Assembly (NCBI RefSeq): GCF_900188175.1
Contig: NZ_FZOQ01000007.1
Span: 1 to 64,000, forward strand
DNA: 64,000 bases
Direction: 5' to 3'
Source of the DNA: Pontibacter ummariensis
GTDB lineage: Bacteria; Bacteroidota; Bacteroidia; Cytophagales; Hymenobacteraceae
Below the pieces are notes generated by a model. The model had not been told where the DNA came from. It was given only the letters and a program-made list of their open reading frames with translations, and ran no database searches. This document shows positions 25,188-34,119 of the stretch, piece after piece. Each line of letters begins with the position of its first letter. Position 1 is the first letter of the stretch. Both the position numbers and the translations under genes were made by a program.

Positions 25188-27026
25188 ATGGACAAAAAAC
25201 TGTTCATTATCAATGCCCAAGGGGGTGTCTATTTTGACCTTATCTATATCCTGGTCTTCCTTCTAGGAGTTGGCTGGTTACTCATAGAAGGCTCCAGAAG
25301 AAGATTTCATTCCGTTGCATGGATGGTTGGCATAGCCGCTACCTGGTTTCTCTTTATCCTTGGCACTAAACTATTTACCTATTCTGGTGCTGAATGGAAA
25401 GCGCTCTTAATGGGGCAGCACCTCCCCCCTACTTACAATAAAGTCCTTTTTGGGGGTTTGTTGCTTTCTTTTATTGGGTTTGTCTTTCTAAAGAAGTTAC
25501 TGCACTTCAAAAGCGAGGTGTTGGATGCCTTTGCGGTGCTGCTCCCGCTTGCTGTCGGTATGCAGCGCATAGGTTGTCTGCTGGCGGGCTGCTGCCATGG
25601 TAAACTAACGGGGACGGCCTGGGGTGTACAGTATGCCCCACTCACATTGCCGCACTACCACCAGTTTCATGCGGGTCTGCTCCCTCCCGGCCAGTTCTAC
25701 TCGCTTCCGGTGCATCCCACACAACTGTACGAGCTGATAGCCGGAATACTAGTTGTCACCATTGTGCTGTCCGTAAGACGGTTTATCAAAGCCCCCGGTA
25801 ACTTGTTTGTCTGCTCTATTGCCCTGTACAGTTGCTTCCGGTTCTTTATCGAGTTTTATAGAGATACGGCTGCTCATGCAGCCGGGGGTATACTGGTAGG
25901 TGAGCTAAAAGTTGTACAATGGATCCTACTGTTTGTAATAGGTATACTGGGCACGCTTTTTATCTACCGTGAGAAGACCTTTAACTCCGTTAAAAGACAA
26001 GACACTACAGCTGCCCCTTCTTCCATTAGCACCGGGACACTACTCCTGTGCCTTCTCTTTGCCACGTGGAGCCTGAAAAACTGGTTTTCATACGCAGAGT
26101 TCGTGGCGCTCCACACCGCGCTCTTACCGGCCATGGCAGTGGTAAGCCTGCACGTGTTCAAGGCTTTCACCGTGCCACAGTACCGCTGGTTAACAGCAGG
26201 TATCCTGGTAATACCCGTGTTTCTGATGAGCCAGGCTTTCCCCAATCTGAACCAGGACTCTGTTGAAGTAAAATCTTATCAGACCGTGAAGATTGGCTAC
26301 GGATCAGGCGACTACTATAACTCGCATGACATAGGATATGGAAGCGGCTGTGACCGGGTAAGTAACACCAGCTATTTTCAGCAAGAATATGAAATAGGAG
26401 GCGCAGGCTACGCCATTACAAAACAAAAGGAGAAAGAAGCCCTCACCTATGGCATCAACGCTTATGCGGGTAAGCACACAGAGACTGACATTACACAGGC
26501 AGGGGCAGGTATTTCTCCTTCCGAAAGCATAACACTGGCAGGAGTTAACCCCTTTGTGCAGTATGACACCCGCTGGCTGGGGCTGGGAGCAGGCCTGCAT
26601 GTGGGCAATCTGTTTTACACTACGGAAGACTTAGAAGAGGATGGAACCGGCATACCGGAGAGTGGCGGGAAGAAACCCCTCGTTTATCCACAGGCCCACG
26701 TCCGGATAGGACCTACTCACATCTTTTTTATTGACTTCCGGCTGGCAGAGCATTTTCCATCGGCTATGCCCGGCCTGCGCTACCAGGGGGGAATCGGAAG
26801 CGGTTTTGGACTGAAGAACGGAACGTTTGTAAAAGTAGGCAGTACCGGAACAGGGACCTTTGTGACGGGTAACCTTGTCATAGACAACCGGTTCGTGCTA
26901 GAGCCGCTGTACTTATGGGACCCTCCGCTTACTATTTACCCTGACTTAGAGTACAAACGAAGGCAGTTCTCAGTGGGCTTGCACTACAGGTTTAATATCA
27001 AAGAAGAGAAGGTGCTGAAGCAGTAG
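25188..27026 (+). CDS. Lgt-superfamily membrane protein with barrel-like C-terminal domain
   Basis: 612 residues in three parts. Residues 1-265 are a seven-helix prolipoprotein diacylglyceryl transferase-like domain, with QRIGCLLAGCCHG (R127), HPTQLYE (176-182) and RFFIEFYR (218-225). In canonical Lgt a catalytic histidine precedes GG; here the matching position is F88 (LFGG), so transferase activity is doubtful. Residues 285-350 add two or three membrane helices. Residues 355-612 are polar, glycine- and aromatic-rich (a repeated IGYGSG near 369 and 382) and end in FSVGLHYRFNI, like an outer-membrane beta-strand pattern. This tail is not recognised. It is a paralogue rather than the housekeeping lgt. 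Monocistronic, start ATG 25188. Confidence 0.75.
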   Translation: MDKKLFIINAQGGVYFDLIYILVFLLGVGWLLIEGSRRRFHSVAWMVGIAATWFLFILGTKLFTYSGAEWKALLMGQHLPPTYNKVLFGGLLLSFIGFVFLKKLLHFKSEVLDAFAVLLPLAVGMQRIGCLLAGCCHGKLTGTAWGVQYAPLTLPHYHQFHAGLLPPGQFYSLPVHPTQLYELIAGILVVTIVLSVRRFIKAPGNLFVCSIALYSCFRFFIEFYRDTAAHAAGGILVGELKVVQWILLFVIGILGTLFIYREKTFNSVKRQDTTAAPSSISTGTLLLCLLFATWSLKNWFSYAEFVALHTALLPAMAVVSLHVFKAFTVPQYRWLTAGILVIPVFLMSQAFPNLNQDSVEVKSYQTVKIGYGSGDYYNSHDIGYGSGCDRVSNTSYFQQEYEIGGAGYAITKQKEKEALTYGINAYAGKHTETDITQAGAGISPSESITLAGVNPFVQYDTRWLGLGAGLHVGNLFYTTEDLEEDGTGIPESGGKKPLVYPQAHVRIGPTHIFFIDFRLAEHFPSAMPGLRYQGGIGSGFGLKNGTFVKVGSTGTGTFVTGNLVIDNRFVLEPLYLWDPPLTIYPDLEYKRRQFSVGLHYRFNIKEEKVLKQ

Positions 27027-27069
27027 GCGAAACGAAGGTATCGTACAGGTACCTATGTATTAGAAACAA

Positions 27070-27097
27070 CAAGGCCCCGCTTTGTAGCAGGGCCTTG
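27070..27097. terminator. Bidirectional terminator between Lgt-like and zincin genes
   Basis: Arms CAAGGCCC (27070-27077) and GGGCCTTG (27090-27097), extended by a near-match GC/GC. It sits between convergent stops, 10 bases from the zincin stop and 43 from the Lgt-like stop. Confidence 0.7.
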
Positions 27098-27106
27098 CTG
27101 TTTCGA

Positions 27107-29599
27107 TTAGCTTTTCTTCGGATTGAGGATGTTGTCTATTCTGACAATCGCATCATCCACGTGGTATCGGGTCAGGTCGTTGGCATAACGGCTCTGTGAC
27201 CTTTTGAGCTGGCTCTGCAGTTTTACCAGCTCCCCTCTTAGCACAGAGCGGATATCGGACTGACTCAGGTCAACCGGCGTTCCGTAGCGGCTGCTTCTGC
27301 CTCTGGCTGGCTCTTCGTTCAGCAGGTAGTTCACCCGGTCGAGGTAAGCCTTCTGCAGGTTTCTGCGGTAGATATCAACCTTCTGGCCGTTGTATACTTC
27401 GCTCCAGATACCGTGCTGCAGGTCGCGCACCATGTCCAGGGCATTGTAGTTTACTCCTTTTACCTCATTCTCCATCAGGCGGGCCATACGGTCTGCCGAA
27501 AGCAGGTTGTTCAGGTGACGTACCTGCAGGTTACGGACATTTTCCACCTGATTGGCATGGTGGATGTTGCGGCTGATCTCTGTTTGGTTCAGCCACTCAG
27601 GAGAGGAAAAGGCGTTCTGCAGCAGCCAGTTCAGCGACTCCGCTTGCTTTTTGCTGCTCACCGGGGTATACACATAGCCTTGCTGGCTTGGCTTCAGGCG
27701 GTCTTCGCGCACACCTCCCACGTTCGTTACCACATGGCCGATGTAGCGGCTCCACACGCCCAAGAGTTCGCCATATAGTTCCTCCAGGTCGTCGTAGTCG
27801 TTGGTCTGAGCAGCTGTCCAGGCATACAGGTTCGGGGCTACGCGTTTCAGGTTCGCCAGGCCATAAGTGCTGGCCTTTACCACGTCATCACCAATTCCCT
27901 CTGTCTGGCTTTCGGGATCATAGCCGCCACTGCCGCTACCGAACTGGTACACAGGGTTGCCGGTGTTTTCCTCTATCCATTTAGATAAGGTAGGCACTTC
28001 CTGCTCAGGGCTCTTTGCATCCGGCAGGTAGCGATACCCCCAGTTAATGACATAGTGATCGTAAGGCCCTAACTGCCGCACAAAACGAACACCCTTGTCA
28101 CCTGGCTGGGCTACGTAATTGTAGCGGGCATAATCCATGATGGTAGCCGCAATGCCGTTCTTCTGGGTAAATTCAGCAGAGCGAAGCGAGTCTGTCGGGT
28201 AGGCAGCGCTCGCCTTCATGTTGTGTGGCAGACCAAGGGCATGGCCTACCTCATGCGTTATTACCTCCTTCATCATCTCGCCCAGGTCATCCAGGGGAGT
28301 GTCCAGGGTACGGGCACTTGGATTGGCAGCACCTGTCTCCAACAAATATCTGTTTCGGTAAGAGCGCAGGTGGTTATGGTACCAGATAATGTCGCTTTCG
28401 ATGATCTCCCCGGAACGCGGGTCCGATACACTTGGTCCCATGGCATTACGCGTAGTGCTCGCTACATAGCGGATAATAGAGTAACGGGCATCTTCCGGGC
28501 TGAAGTCCGGGTCTTCTTCCGGGGAGGGCGGGTCTTTGGCGATGATTGCATTCTTGAAACCAGCTGATTCAAAAGCCTCGTTCCACTGCTCTACGCCTGC
28601 TTTAATATAAGGGCGTAGCTTTTCGGGCGTGGCTGGGTCGAGGTAGTATACGATTGGCTTTACCGGTTCTACCAGTTCACCACGCTTATAGGCCTCTATG
28701 TCCTTTGGTACTAATCTCCAGCGGCGGATATAAGATTTCTCATCTGCTTTCAGCGCCTCTGAGCCGTAGTCAATTTGATTGATGTTGAAGTAGCCTACGC
28801 GGTGATCGTTGATGCGGGGTTGCATTGGCACTTCCGGCAACAGCACCATCGACTGGTTCATCATCAGGCTGATCGCCCCTGTGGCAGAATGTGAAGGTGG
28901 CTCTGCGGCATCATACGTAAAGTCCTGCTTCACCTCGATGTTCAGCGGGAAGCTCTTTACGCTATGAATAAAGCTACGGCTGTCGTCCAGCTTGCTGACC
29001 TTGTACTCTTTGCGCATGTCACTATCCAAGCCGCTGAAGGCTTTTATATCGCTCTGGAAAAACTTGGTTACGTCGATTACATAGCCAGAGGAATCTTTCG
29101 AGAGGGCCGCGATATCGAAAGCGTACAGCGTAGGCTGGTAGTTATTCGCCTTTACTGAAAGACTGATCGGCAGTGAATCGGCTGCATAGGCATTGTAGGA
29201 CTTGGTCTTCAGCAACAGCTTATCGCCCAGCTTTTGCCACTCCACCATCTGCTCGTTCACAGAGGAGCCGGCATTCACGTATCCGCCACCCAAGCCGGAA
29301 GGCAGGTTAGCAAAACGGCTGATCCACAAAAAGTCGCGCTGCAGCAGGGAGTCCGGTATCTCATAGTAATACTTGTCTCCTACTTTATGGACGGTAAACA
29401 CGCCCTGGTCTGACACGGCGTTTCTTGTGATTACCTCCTCATAACTTTTAAGTCCCCCTTTAGAGGCGGGCTTGGCTTTCTCCGTATTCTCTGTTTTCGG
29501 AGCGTCGGCCTGTGCCGTTGCTAATTTTGCACTGGAACAGGAGGTTTGGGTAACGGCCACAAGCAGGGCAAGTCCCATGGCCTGGTAGAGTTTAGGCAT
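27107..29599 (-). CDS. Zinc-dependent metalloprotease lipoprotein (DUF5117/DUF4953 type)
   Basis: Large lipoprotein of 830 residues. The N-terminus has a lipobox at TSC with Cys21. Residues about 50-300 are the DUF5118/DUF5117-like region (YEEVITRNAVSDQGVFTVHKV, FLWISRFANLPSGLGG). The catalytic site is HEVGHALGLPH (H449, E450, H453, H459), a full zincin/metzincin-like zinc motif, followed by a Met-containing turn, IMDYARYN. The C-terminal 300 residues are the DUF4953-type region. It acts outside the inner membrane, probably at the outer membrane. Substrate unknown. Single gene; a palindrome lies 33 bases upstream of the start. Confidence 0.9.
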   Translation of the reverse strand: MPKLYQAMGLALLVAVTQTSCSSAKLATAQADAPKTENTEKAKPASKGGLKSYEEVITRNAVSDQGVFTVHKVGDKYYYEIPDSLLQRDFLWISRFANLPSGLGGGYVNAGSSVNEQMVEWQKLGDKLLLKTKSYNAYAADSLPISLSVKANNYQPTLYAFDIAALSKDSSGYVIDVTKFFQSDIKAFSGLDSDMRKEYKVSKLDDSRSFIHSVKSFPLNIEVKQDFTYDAAEPPSHSATGAISLMMNQSMVLLPEVPMQPRINDHRVGYFNINQIDYGSEALKADEKSYIRRWRLVPKDIEAYKRGELVEPVKPIVYYLDPATPEKLRPYIKAGVEQWNEAFESAGFKNAIIAKDPPSPEEDPDFSPEDARYSIIRYVASTTRNAMGPSVSDPRSGEIIESDIIWYHNHLRSYRNRYLLETGAANPSARTLDTPLDDLGEMMKEVITHEVGHALGLPHNMKASAAYPTDSLRSAEFTQKNGIAATIMDYARYNYVAQPGDKGVRFVRQLGPYDHYVINWGYRYLPDAKSPEQEVPTLSKWIEENTGNPVYQFGSGSGGYDPESQTEGIGDDVVKASTYGLANLKRVAPNLYAWTAAQTNDYDDLEELYGELLGVWSRYIGHVVTNVGGVREDRLKPSQQGYVYTPVSSKKQAESLNWLLQNAFSSPEWLNQTEISRNIHHANQVENVRNLQVRHLNNLLSADRMARLMENEVKGVNYNALDMVRDLQHGIWSEVYNGQKVDIYRRNLQKAYLDRVNYLLNEEPARGRSSRYGTPVDLSQSDIRSVLRGELVKLQSQLKRSQSRYANDLTRYHVDDAIVRIDNILNPKKS

Positions 29600-29631
29600 T
29601 TACTTTTAGTTGATAGACTTAAATAAAAGCG

Positions 29632-29653
29632 AACAAGGTGTACACGCCTTGTT
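29632..29653. promoter_or_regulatory. Palindrome upstream of the zincin gene
   Basis: AACAAGG and CCTTGTT arms around a TGTACACG centre, 33 bases before the zincin ATG. It could be an operator for a dimeric regulator or a 5'-leader hairpin; no regulator gene is adjacent. Confidence 0.4.
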
Positions 29654-29788
29654 ACATGTTGCACCATAAAGTTAAGCTTTATTTAAGAAAGTATCTATAA
29701 GAAGTACCGCTACCACTCCTCTTCGCATGCACTACATAGGTTCTACGATGGTGCTGCAAATCCTACACGTGCCTTTACTTTAAAACAC

Positions 29789-29827
29789 GTAGTGCCTGCA
29801 ACAGACAATTTCCGTTGCAGGCACTAC
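29789..29827 (-). terminator. Terminator of the oxidoreductase gene
   Basis: Perfect 14-bp stem with arms at 29789-29802 and 29814-29827 (GTAGTGCCTGCAAC and its complement). On the minus strand it starts 24 bases after the stop and is followed by GTGTTTTAAA. Confidence 0.85.
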
Positions 29828-29851
29828 ATCCTTGTTAGCTACGCCTTTACC

Positions 29852-30799
29852 TTAGGAACCCACGGTAACCACCACCTTGCCGTTCGTTTTGCGCGTTTCT
29901 ACTTGTTGATGGGCTTTCGCCATGTCCTCAAAGTCGTAGGCATGCGACACGTGCGACCGGAGCTTTCCGTCCCGCAGCAGGTCTGCCAGCTTCGCCTGGT
30001 CTTCTCCGCTGGAGTGCACCAAATAGCTTTTCGCTTTGATGTTCCTCTTTTTTGCTTCTTCCTGCACAGCTTCGGTGGCCCCTCCTAAAATAGAAATGAT
30101 CTTACCGCCGTCTTTCAGAGCAGCCAGGGACTTACGCGTGTTCTCCTCGCCTAAAGAGTCCAGCACGATGTCGGCATCCATCACCACATCCGCCGGGTTA
30201 TACTTGTGGTAGTCTATTTGTTCGTCGGCTCCCATTGTTCGCAGGAACTCGTGGTTCTCTTCCGATGCTGTACCAATCACAATGGCCTTAAAGTACTTGG
30301 CGATCTGCACGGCATAATGGCCTACCCCACCCGCCGCGGCATGTATCAGTACACGCTGCCCCGGCTGTATATCTGCCTGGTGTACCAACACCTGCCAGGC
30401 AGTTAGAGCCGCGAGTGTTGCGGCGGCAGCCTCATGGTGGGGCACATTCGCGGGCTTGTGCGCGAGGTGATTTTCCGGGGCCGCTACATACTCCGCATAG
30501 GCTTTGCCATGCCCGGGGAAGTTCACCATCCCAAACACCTCGTCGCCCTCTTTAAAGTACTCCACGCCTTCGCCCACGGCTACCACATCACCGGATATGT
30601 CCCAGCCCACGATCACCGGTGGCGTTTCTTTCATCTGGTTATACAGTCCTTTGCCTGCCCGCACTTTTGTATCGACGGGATTAACACTGACGGCTCTTAC
30701 TTTTACCAGCACCTCCCCCTTTTTAGGAGTTGGTTTTTCTATTTCCTGTAACTGTAGGTTCTCTGCCGGACCCGGCTCGTTCAATACAAATGCTTTCAT
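29852..30799 (-). CDS. NADP-dependent quinone-oxidoreductase-like MDR protein
   Basis: Medium-chain dehydrogenase/reductase without catalytic zinc, 315 residues. The GroES-like half has VSVNPVDTKVRAGKG and PPVIVGWDISGDVVAVGEGV; the nucleotide-binding half has LTAWQVLVHQADIQPGQRVLIHAAAGGVGHYAVQIAKY, where AAGGVG is the quinone-oxidoreductase variant of the Rossmann glycine motif. The cysteine pattern of zinc alcohol dehydrogenases is absent. It probably reduces quinones or enals with NADPH in the cytosol. Monocistronic, minus strand, with its own terminator. Confidence 0.92.
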   Translation of the reverse strand: MKAFVLNEPGPAENLQLQEIEKPTPKKGEVLVKVRAVSVNPVDTKVRAGKGLYNQMKETPPVIVGWDISGDVVAVGEGVEYFKEGDEVFGMVNFPGHGKAYAEYVAAPENHLAHKPANVPHHEAAAATLAALTAWQVLVHQADIQPGQRVLIHAAAGGVGHYAVQIAKYFKAIVIGTASEENHEFLRTMGADEQIDYHKYNPADVVMDADIVLDSLGEENTRKSLAALKDGGKIISILGGATEAVQEEAKKRNIKAKSYLVHSSGEDQAKLADLLRDGKLRSHVSHAYDFEDMAKAHQQVETRKTNGKVVVTVGS

Positions 30800-30996
30800 A
30801 GCGTTAGGTTAATGAGTTGCACAATTCATTCTTATAAAACTAACGTGCTAATAAAAGGTTATGCGAACTGTATGAGCCGAAGGGATAACCGACCCCATAC
30901 AGAGCAGGCTGGTTTAAAAATTGCATACCGAAAATGCAGGAGAAGAGCGCTCCTTACTAACTTAAGGCTTAAAGTTGAACACCTTACCGATTATTC

Positions 30997-32097
30997 ATGA
31001 GTCCCAGATATTTCATGCCCATACTTGCCCTGCTAGGCCTTTGCTTCCAGTTAAGCACTGTGCAGGCACAAACTTTAAAACCAGGCTTTGACAAGGAAGA
31101 ATACATAGAATTACTAAAGGCTTACGCTGGCTGGCGTAACCCCGCTTACAATGATGGCATAGCGCCAACAGATAAATACAGGAGCGTTTACAAATCCCCC
31201 GAAATGGGCCTGGAGAACAGGTGGGAGCTCCTGCACAGCCAGGAAGACAGTGTGGCAGTCATTAGCCTGCGCGGCACGACAAGAGACCCGAACAGTTGGC
31301 TGGCAAACGTGTATGCGGCCATGGTACCGGCCAAAGGACAGCTGAAGCTAACAAAGGACTATACCTTTAACTACAGGCTTTCAGCAAACCCAAAAGCGGC
31401 GGTGCATGTAGGATGGCTTGTGTCAACGGGTTTCCTGGTGCGGGACATCCTCCCTCAGATCGATGCGAGCTATAAGGCCGGCACGAAAGACTTTTTGATC
31501 CTAGGGCATAGCCAGGGTGGTGCGATCGCTTACCTGCTTACCTCGCACCTTTTGTCCCTGCAGCAGGACGGCCTGCTGCCCGCTGACCTACGGTTTAAAA
31601 CTTACTGTAGTGCCGCCCCTAAACCGGGCAACCTCTACTATGCCTATGAGTTCGAAAACGCTACGGCAGGAGGCTGGGCCTTTAACATTGTTAATGCGGC
31701 CGATTGGGTACCGGAAACCCCTGTCTCTATCCAGACGATGGGGGACTTTAACCAAACGAACCCCTTTACCAATGCTAAAGCAGGCATTAAAAGACAGAAG
31801 TTCCCGAAAAACCTGGCCCTGACGCATGTGTACAAACAGCTGACAAAGCCCACACAAAAGGCGCAGCGAAAATACCAGAAGTACTTAGGAAACATCGTAT
31901 CCAAGTTCACGCGCAAGCAACTGAAGGAGTTTGAGGAGCCTGTTTACTACGAGTCAAACCATTACGTGCGTACCGGAGACATTATCGTGCTTATGCCGGA
32001 CGAAAAGTACTACGCGTTGTACCCGGACAGCAAAGAGAGGGTCTTTGTACACCACATGCTGCAACCTTACCTTTACCTGGCTGAAAGGCTTAAGTAA
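30997..32097 (+). CDS. Secreted lipase, class 3 family
   Basis: Exported alpha/beta hydrolase, 366 residues. The signal peptide ends near AQA (residue 25). The nucleophile elbow is GHSQGG, preceded by SLRGTTRDPNSWLANV (oxyanion region of class 3 lipases), and the triad can be completed by the aspartate in ADWVPE and a late histidine in VFVHHML. It would act on acyl glycerols or other esters outside the inner membrane. The ATG at 30997 gives a good signal. Single gene with a strong terminator 36 bases after the stop. Confidence 0.87.
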   Translation: MSPRYFMPILALLGLCFQLSTVQAQTLKPGFDKEEYIELLKAYAGWRNPAYNDGIAPTDKYRSVYKSPEMGLENRWELLHSQEDSVAVISLRGTTRDPNSWLANVYAAMVPAKGQLKLTKDYTFNYRLSANPKAAVHVGWLVSTGFLVRDILPQIDASYKAGTKDFLILGHSQGGAIAYLLTSHLLSLQQDGLLPADLRFKTYCSAAPKPGNLYYAYEFENATAGGWAFNIVNAADWVPETPVSIQTMGDFNQTNPFTNAKAGIKRQKFPKNLALTHVYKQLTKPTQKAQRKYQKYLGNIVSKFTRKQLKEFEEPVYYESNHYVRTGDIIVLMPDEKYYALYPDSKERVFVHHMLQPYLYLAERLK

Positions 32098-32132
32098 ACG
32101 CAGAAGGCGTAAGCACTGATTTGCTACATCAG

Positions 32133-32167
32133 AAAGCAAAGCAATTCGTTCTGCTTTGCTTTTTTTA
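32133..32167 (+). terminator. Terminator of the lipase gene
   Basis: Arms AAAGCAAAGCA (32133-32143) and TGCTTTGCTTT (32152-32162), followed by TTTTT. Confidence 0.88.
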
Positions 32168-32209
32168 CACCCCTCTGCAATCAATTTATGATAGCAGAGG
32201 GTTAGGCAG

Positions 32210-32833
32210 TTAAAGCAGCTTTTTGTCTCGTTTCTCCAGGTAAGCCAGCACTTCCTCTACTGAGACCAGATCGCCTTTGGCCTGGTACTTATGGATACGC
32301 TCTATTTCCCCTGCTATCAGTCCTGCCCGGGTCCCCTCTACTTTACCCTGCGAATGCGTAGCTTCCTGATACCAGGGCAAGGCCTGCCCTGGCTGGCTAT
32401 AAAGGTATAGTTCCGGGTAGTGGCGATGCGCCGCCGTTACGGCTGCCATCAGGGCACGGGGTTGCTGGAAGGGAGAAGCAGCTACAACCACACGCTCATA
32501 GCCTTTTGCTTTGGCGTGCCGAGCCATGGCCTCCGCTTCTATCAGGGTGTGCAGCTTATCGTTATCAGCTGGGACAGGTACGCCCTCTATTTTTTCATCG
32601 GGCACCCCTAACCAAGTCAACTCCTGCTGCCAGCGCTCAAAACCAGGATAGCCGCTTATAGGGCCGGAGTGAATAAACAGCACTTTCTGCACTTTCCCCT
32701 CCTCCAGCAATCGTTTGGCGGTAGCGAAGACAGAGGCCTGGTTGTCTTCTGTTTGCCCGAAAAGAAAGAGGCCATCTGCCTGTGCAGTGGGTAAGGTATC
32801 GGCAAGGCTACGGATAAGGAGTTCTTCTAGCAT
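32210..32833 (-). CDS. YdcF/DUF218-family protein
   Basis: 207-residue protein with the DUF218 (ElyC/SanA/YdcF) organisation: ADGLFLFGQTEDNQASVFATAKRLL with the early variable region, VQKVLFIHSGPISGYPGFE, and VVVAASPFQQPRAL. Unlike the envelope-acting SanA and ElyC there is no membrane helix here, so it is soluble. The family role in envelope polysaccharide biology is known in part; the reaction is not. It is divergent from the VF530 gene with 71 bases between, and a hairpin overlaps its start codon. Confidence 0.7.
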   Translation of the reverse strand: MLEELLIRSLADTLPTAQADGLFLFGQTEDNQASVFATAKRLLEEGKVQKVLFIHSGPISGYPGFERWQQELTWLGVPDEKIEGVPVPADNDKLHTLIEAEAMARHAKAKGYERVVVAASPFQQPRALMAAVTAAHRHYPELYLYSQPGQALPWYQEATHSQGKVEGTRAGLIAGEIERIHKYQAKGDLVSVEEVLAYLEKRDKKLL

Positions 32834-32904
32834 AGCCCCCTTATACGGGCTATCCCCCTGACAGATATAGATACGTTTAGAGCAGGATTTCGTAATTTGC
32901 GCCT

Positions 32905-33132
32905 ATGGCAGAAGAACAGAAAAACAATCCGCTGCATGGCGTTACGCTGCAGATGATGGTCGAGTACCTGGTAGACGTATATGGCTGGGAACACTTGAGC
33001 CATAAGATCAACATCAACAGCTTTAAGAACAACCCAAGTATAAAATCTAGCCTTACTTTTCTGCGCCGTACTCCCTGGGCACGGGAAAAGGTGGAACAAC
33101 TTTACCTGCAGACCAAGCGCCGCATGAGTTAA
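32905..33132 (+). CDS. VF530-family small DNA-binding protein (DUF2132)
   Basis: 75-residue protein of the VF530 family, known structurally as a small helical protein with DNA-binding-like fold. Conserved points are [24 protein letters not shown] and [23 protein letters not shown], where TPWAR is the usual C-terminal motif. Function in vivo is not established. A TAATTTG element ends five bases before its ATG, so it may have almost no leader. Confidence 0.88.
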   Translation: MAEEQKNNPLHGVTLQMMVEYLVDVYGWEHLSHKININSFKNNPSIKSSLTFLRRTPWAREKVEQLYLQTKRRMS

Positions 33133-33180
33133 AACTGCGCCTTTTAAAGTAAAAGCATATTCTTTTGCTTATGTTTAACT

Positions 33181-33435
33181 ATGGGCACAAACAGAAACTT
33201 AAGCGCAGTAAAACACACCCTACTTTACCTCCTGTTTTTTAGCGTCGGCTTCACGTTCCTTCAGCTTTGGGACACATGGAAAAGTCTTCTTACAGGTACC
33301 CAGGTTGATTGGGCAACAACATTTAGCAGCTTAAATGTTTATAGCATTCTCTCGATAGCGTTGCCTGTTTCCGTGGCGCTGGGCTTCGCCAGGAGCAAAA
33401 GGATCCAAAAAGAGAAAGGCTCAACGTCCCTGTAG
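33181..33435 (+). CDS. Small two-helix membrane protein
   Basis: 84 residues with two membrane helices: about 11-26 (LLYLLFFSVGFTFLQL) and about 52-68 (YSILSIALPVSVALGF), separated by a polar loop with a lysine/tryptophan stretch. The C-terminus is basic (SKRIQKEK), so it is probably inside. The stop overlaps the end of the DinB gene on the other strand by 15 bases. I do not recognise the family. Confidence 0.6.
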   Translation: MGTNRNLSAVKHTLLYLLFFSVGFTFLQLWDTWKSLLTGTQVDWATTFSSLNVYSILSIALPVSVALGFARSKRIQKEKGSTSL

Positions 33436-33936
33436 CACACGGGCTGTCACCAGCAATTGCCCCACATGCCGCTGGGTATGCTCTGCTGCATGCACCAGTA
33501 GTCCTAACACCGTGGAGGGGATCTGTGCCCTTCCCACACCCCGTGGTTCGAGTAGGCTATGCACCTCCGTTTGCCGGAGCTGGTCCAGGGCCTTGTCTAC
33601 CTGCCTGCTGAAAGCCTGCACCAGGTCCTGCACGGACTGCTTTGTTTCTCCGGCCTGCCCTTCTCCTTTCAAGGCATCAAACTGCTCCGGTGTTAACTGC
33701 TCGCCCCGGGCATACGTAAGCAGCCTGTCAAGCACGCCTTTCAGGTGCTGCAGATGAAAGCCAACGGAGGCCACACTGGCTGGCCTTACCCACAAGAGCT
33801 CCTCCGGAAAGTCCTGCATTTGGGCCTGCACTTCTTCGCGGGCCTGCAACAGGGCATGCGCGACGGGTTGTAGCAAACCCGGCATACCTGGTAAAGGTCC
33901 TCTGAGCCACACTTCGAGTTTTTCTGTAGATGTCAT
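33421..33936 (-). CDS. DinB-family four-helix protein
   Basis: 171 residues of the DinB/YfiT-like metal-binding four-helix bundle. Candidate metal histidines are in GFHLQHLKGVLDRLL (first helix pair) and HAAEHTQRHVGQL (last helix), the two places expected for the family. DinB-like proteins include thiol-dependent S-transferases that use bacillithiol or mycothiol; this member cannot be assigned a substrate. Monocistronic; its 3' end overlaps the membrane protein gene. Confidence 0.87.
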   Translation of the reverse strand: MTSTEKLEVWLRGPLPGMPGLLQPVAHALLQAREEVQAQMQDFPEELLWVRPASVASVGFHLQHLKGVLDRLLTYARGEQLTPEQFDALKGEGQAGETKQSVQDLVQAFSRQVDKALDQLRQTEVHSLLEPRGVGRAQIPSTVLGLLVHAAEHTQRHVGQLLVTARVLQGR

Positions 33937-34119
33937 CGCTGTCTTTCATTTAGCAGAAAAAATTACGCTTCTCCCCTGCAAAACATGTTACCTCTTACTT
34001 CTAAACCAGGTTGTCCTGGCCAACAAATCCCCCCCTTGTTTCCATAATTAAAAGGAAGGCCTTATTTTGGGGCTACCTTCCCGAAAGGAAGCATGCCACT
34101 TACATAAAAACAACAAGCG

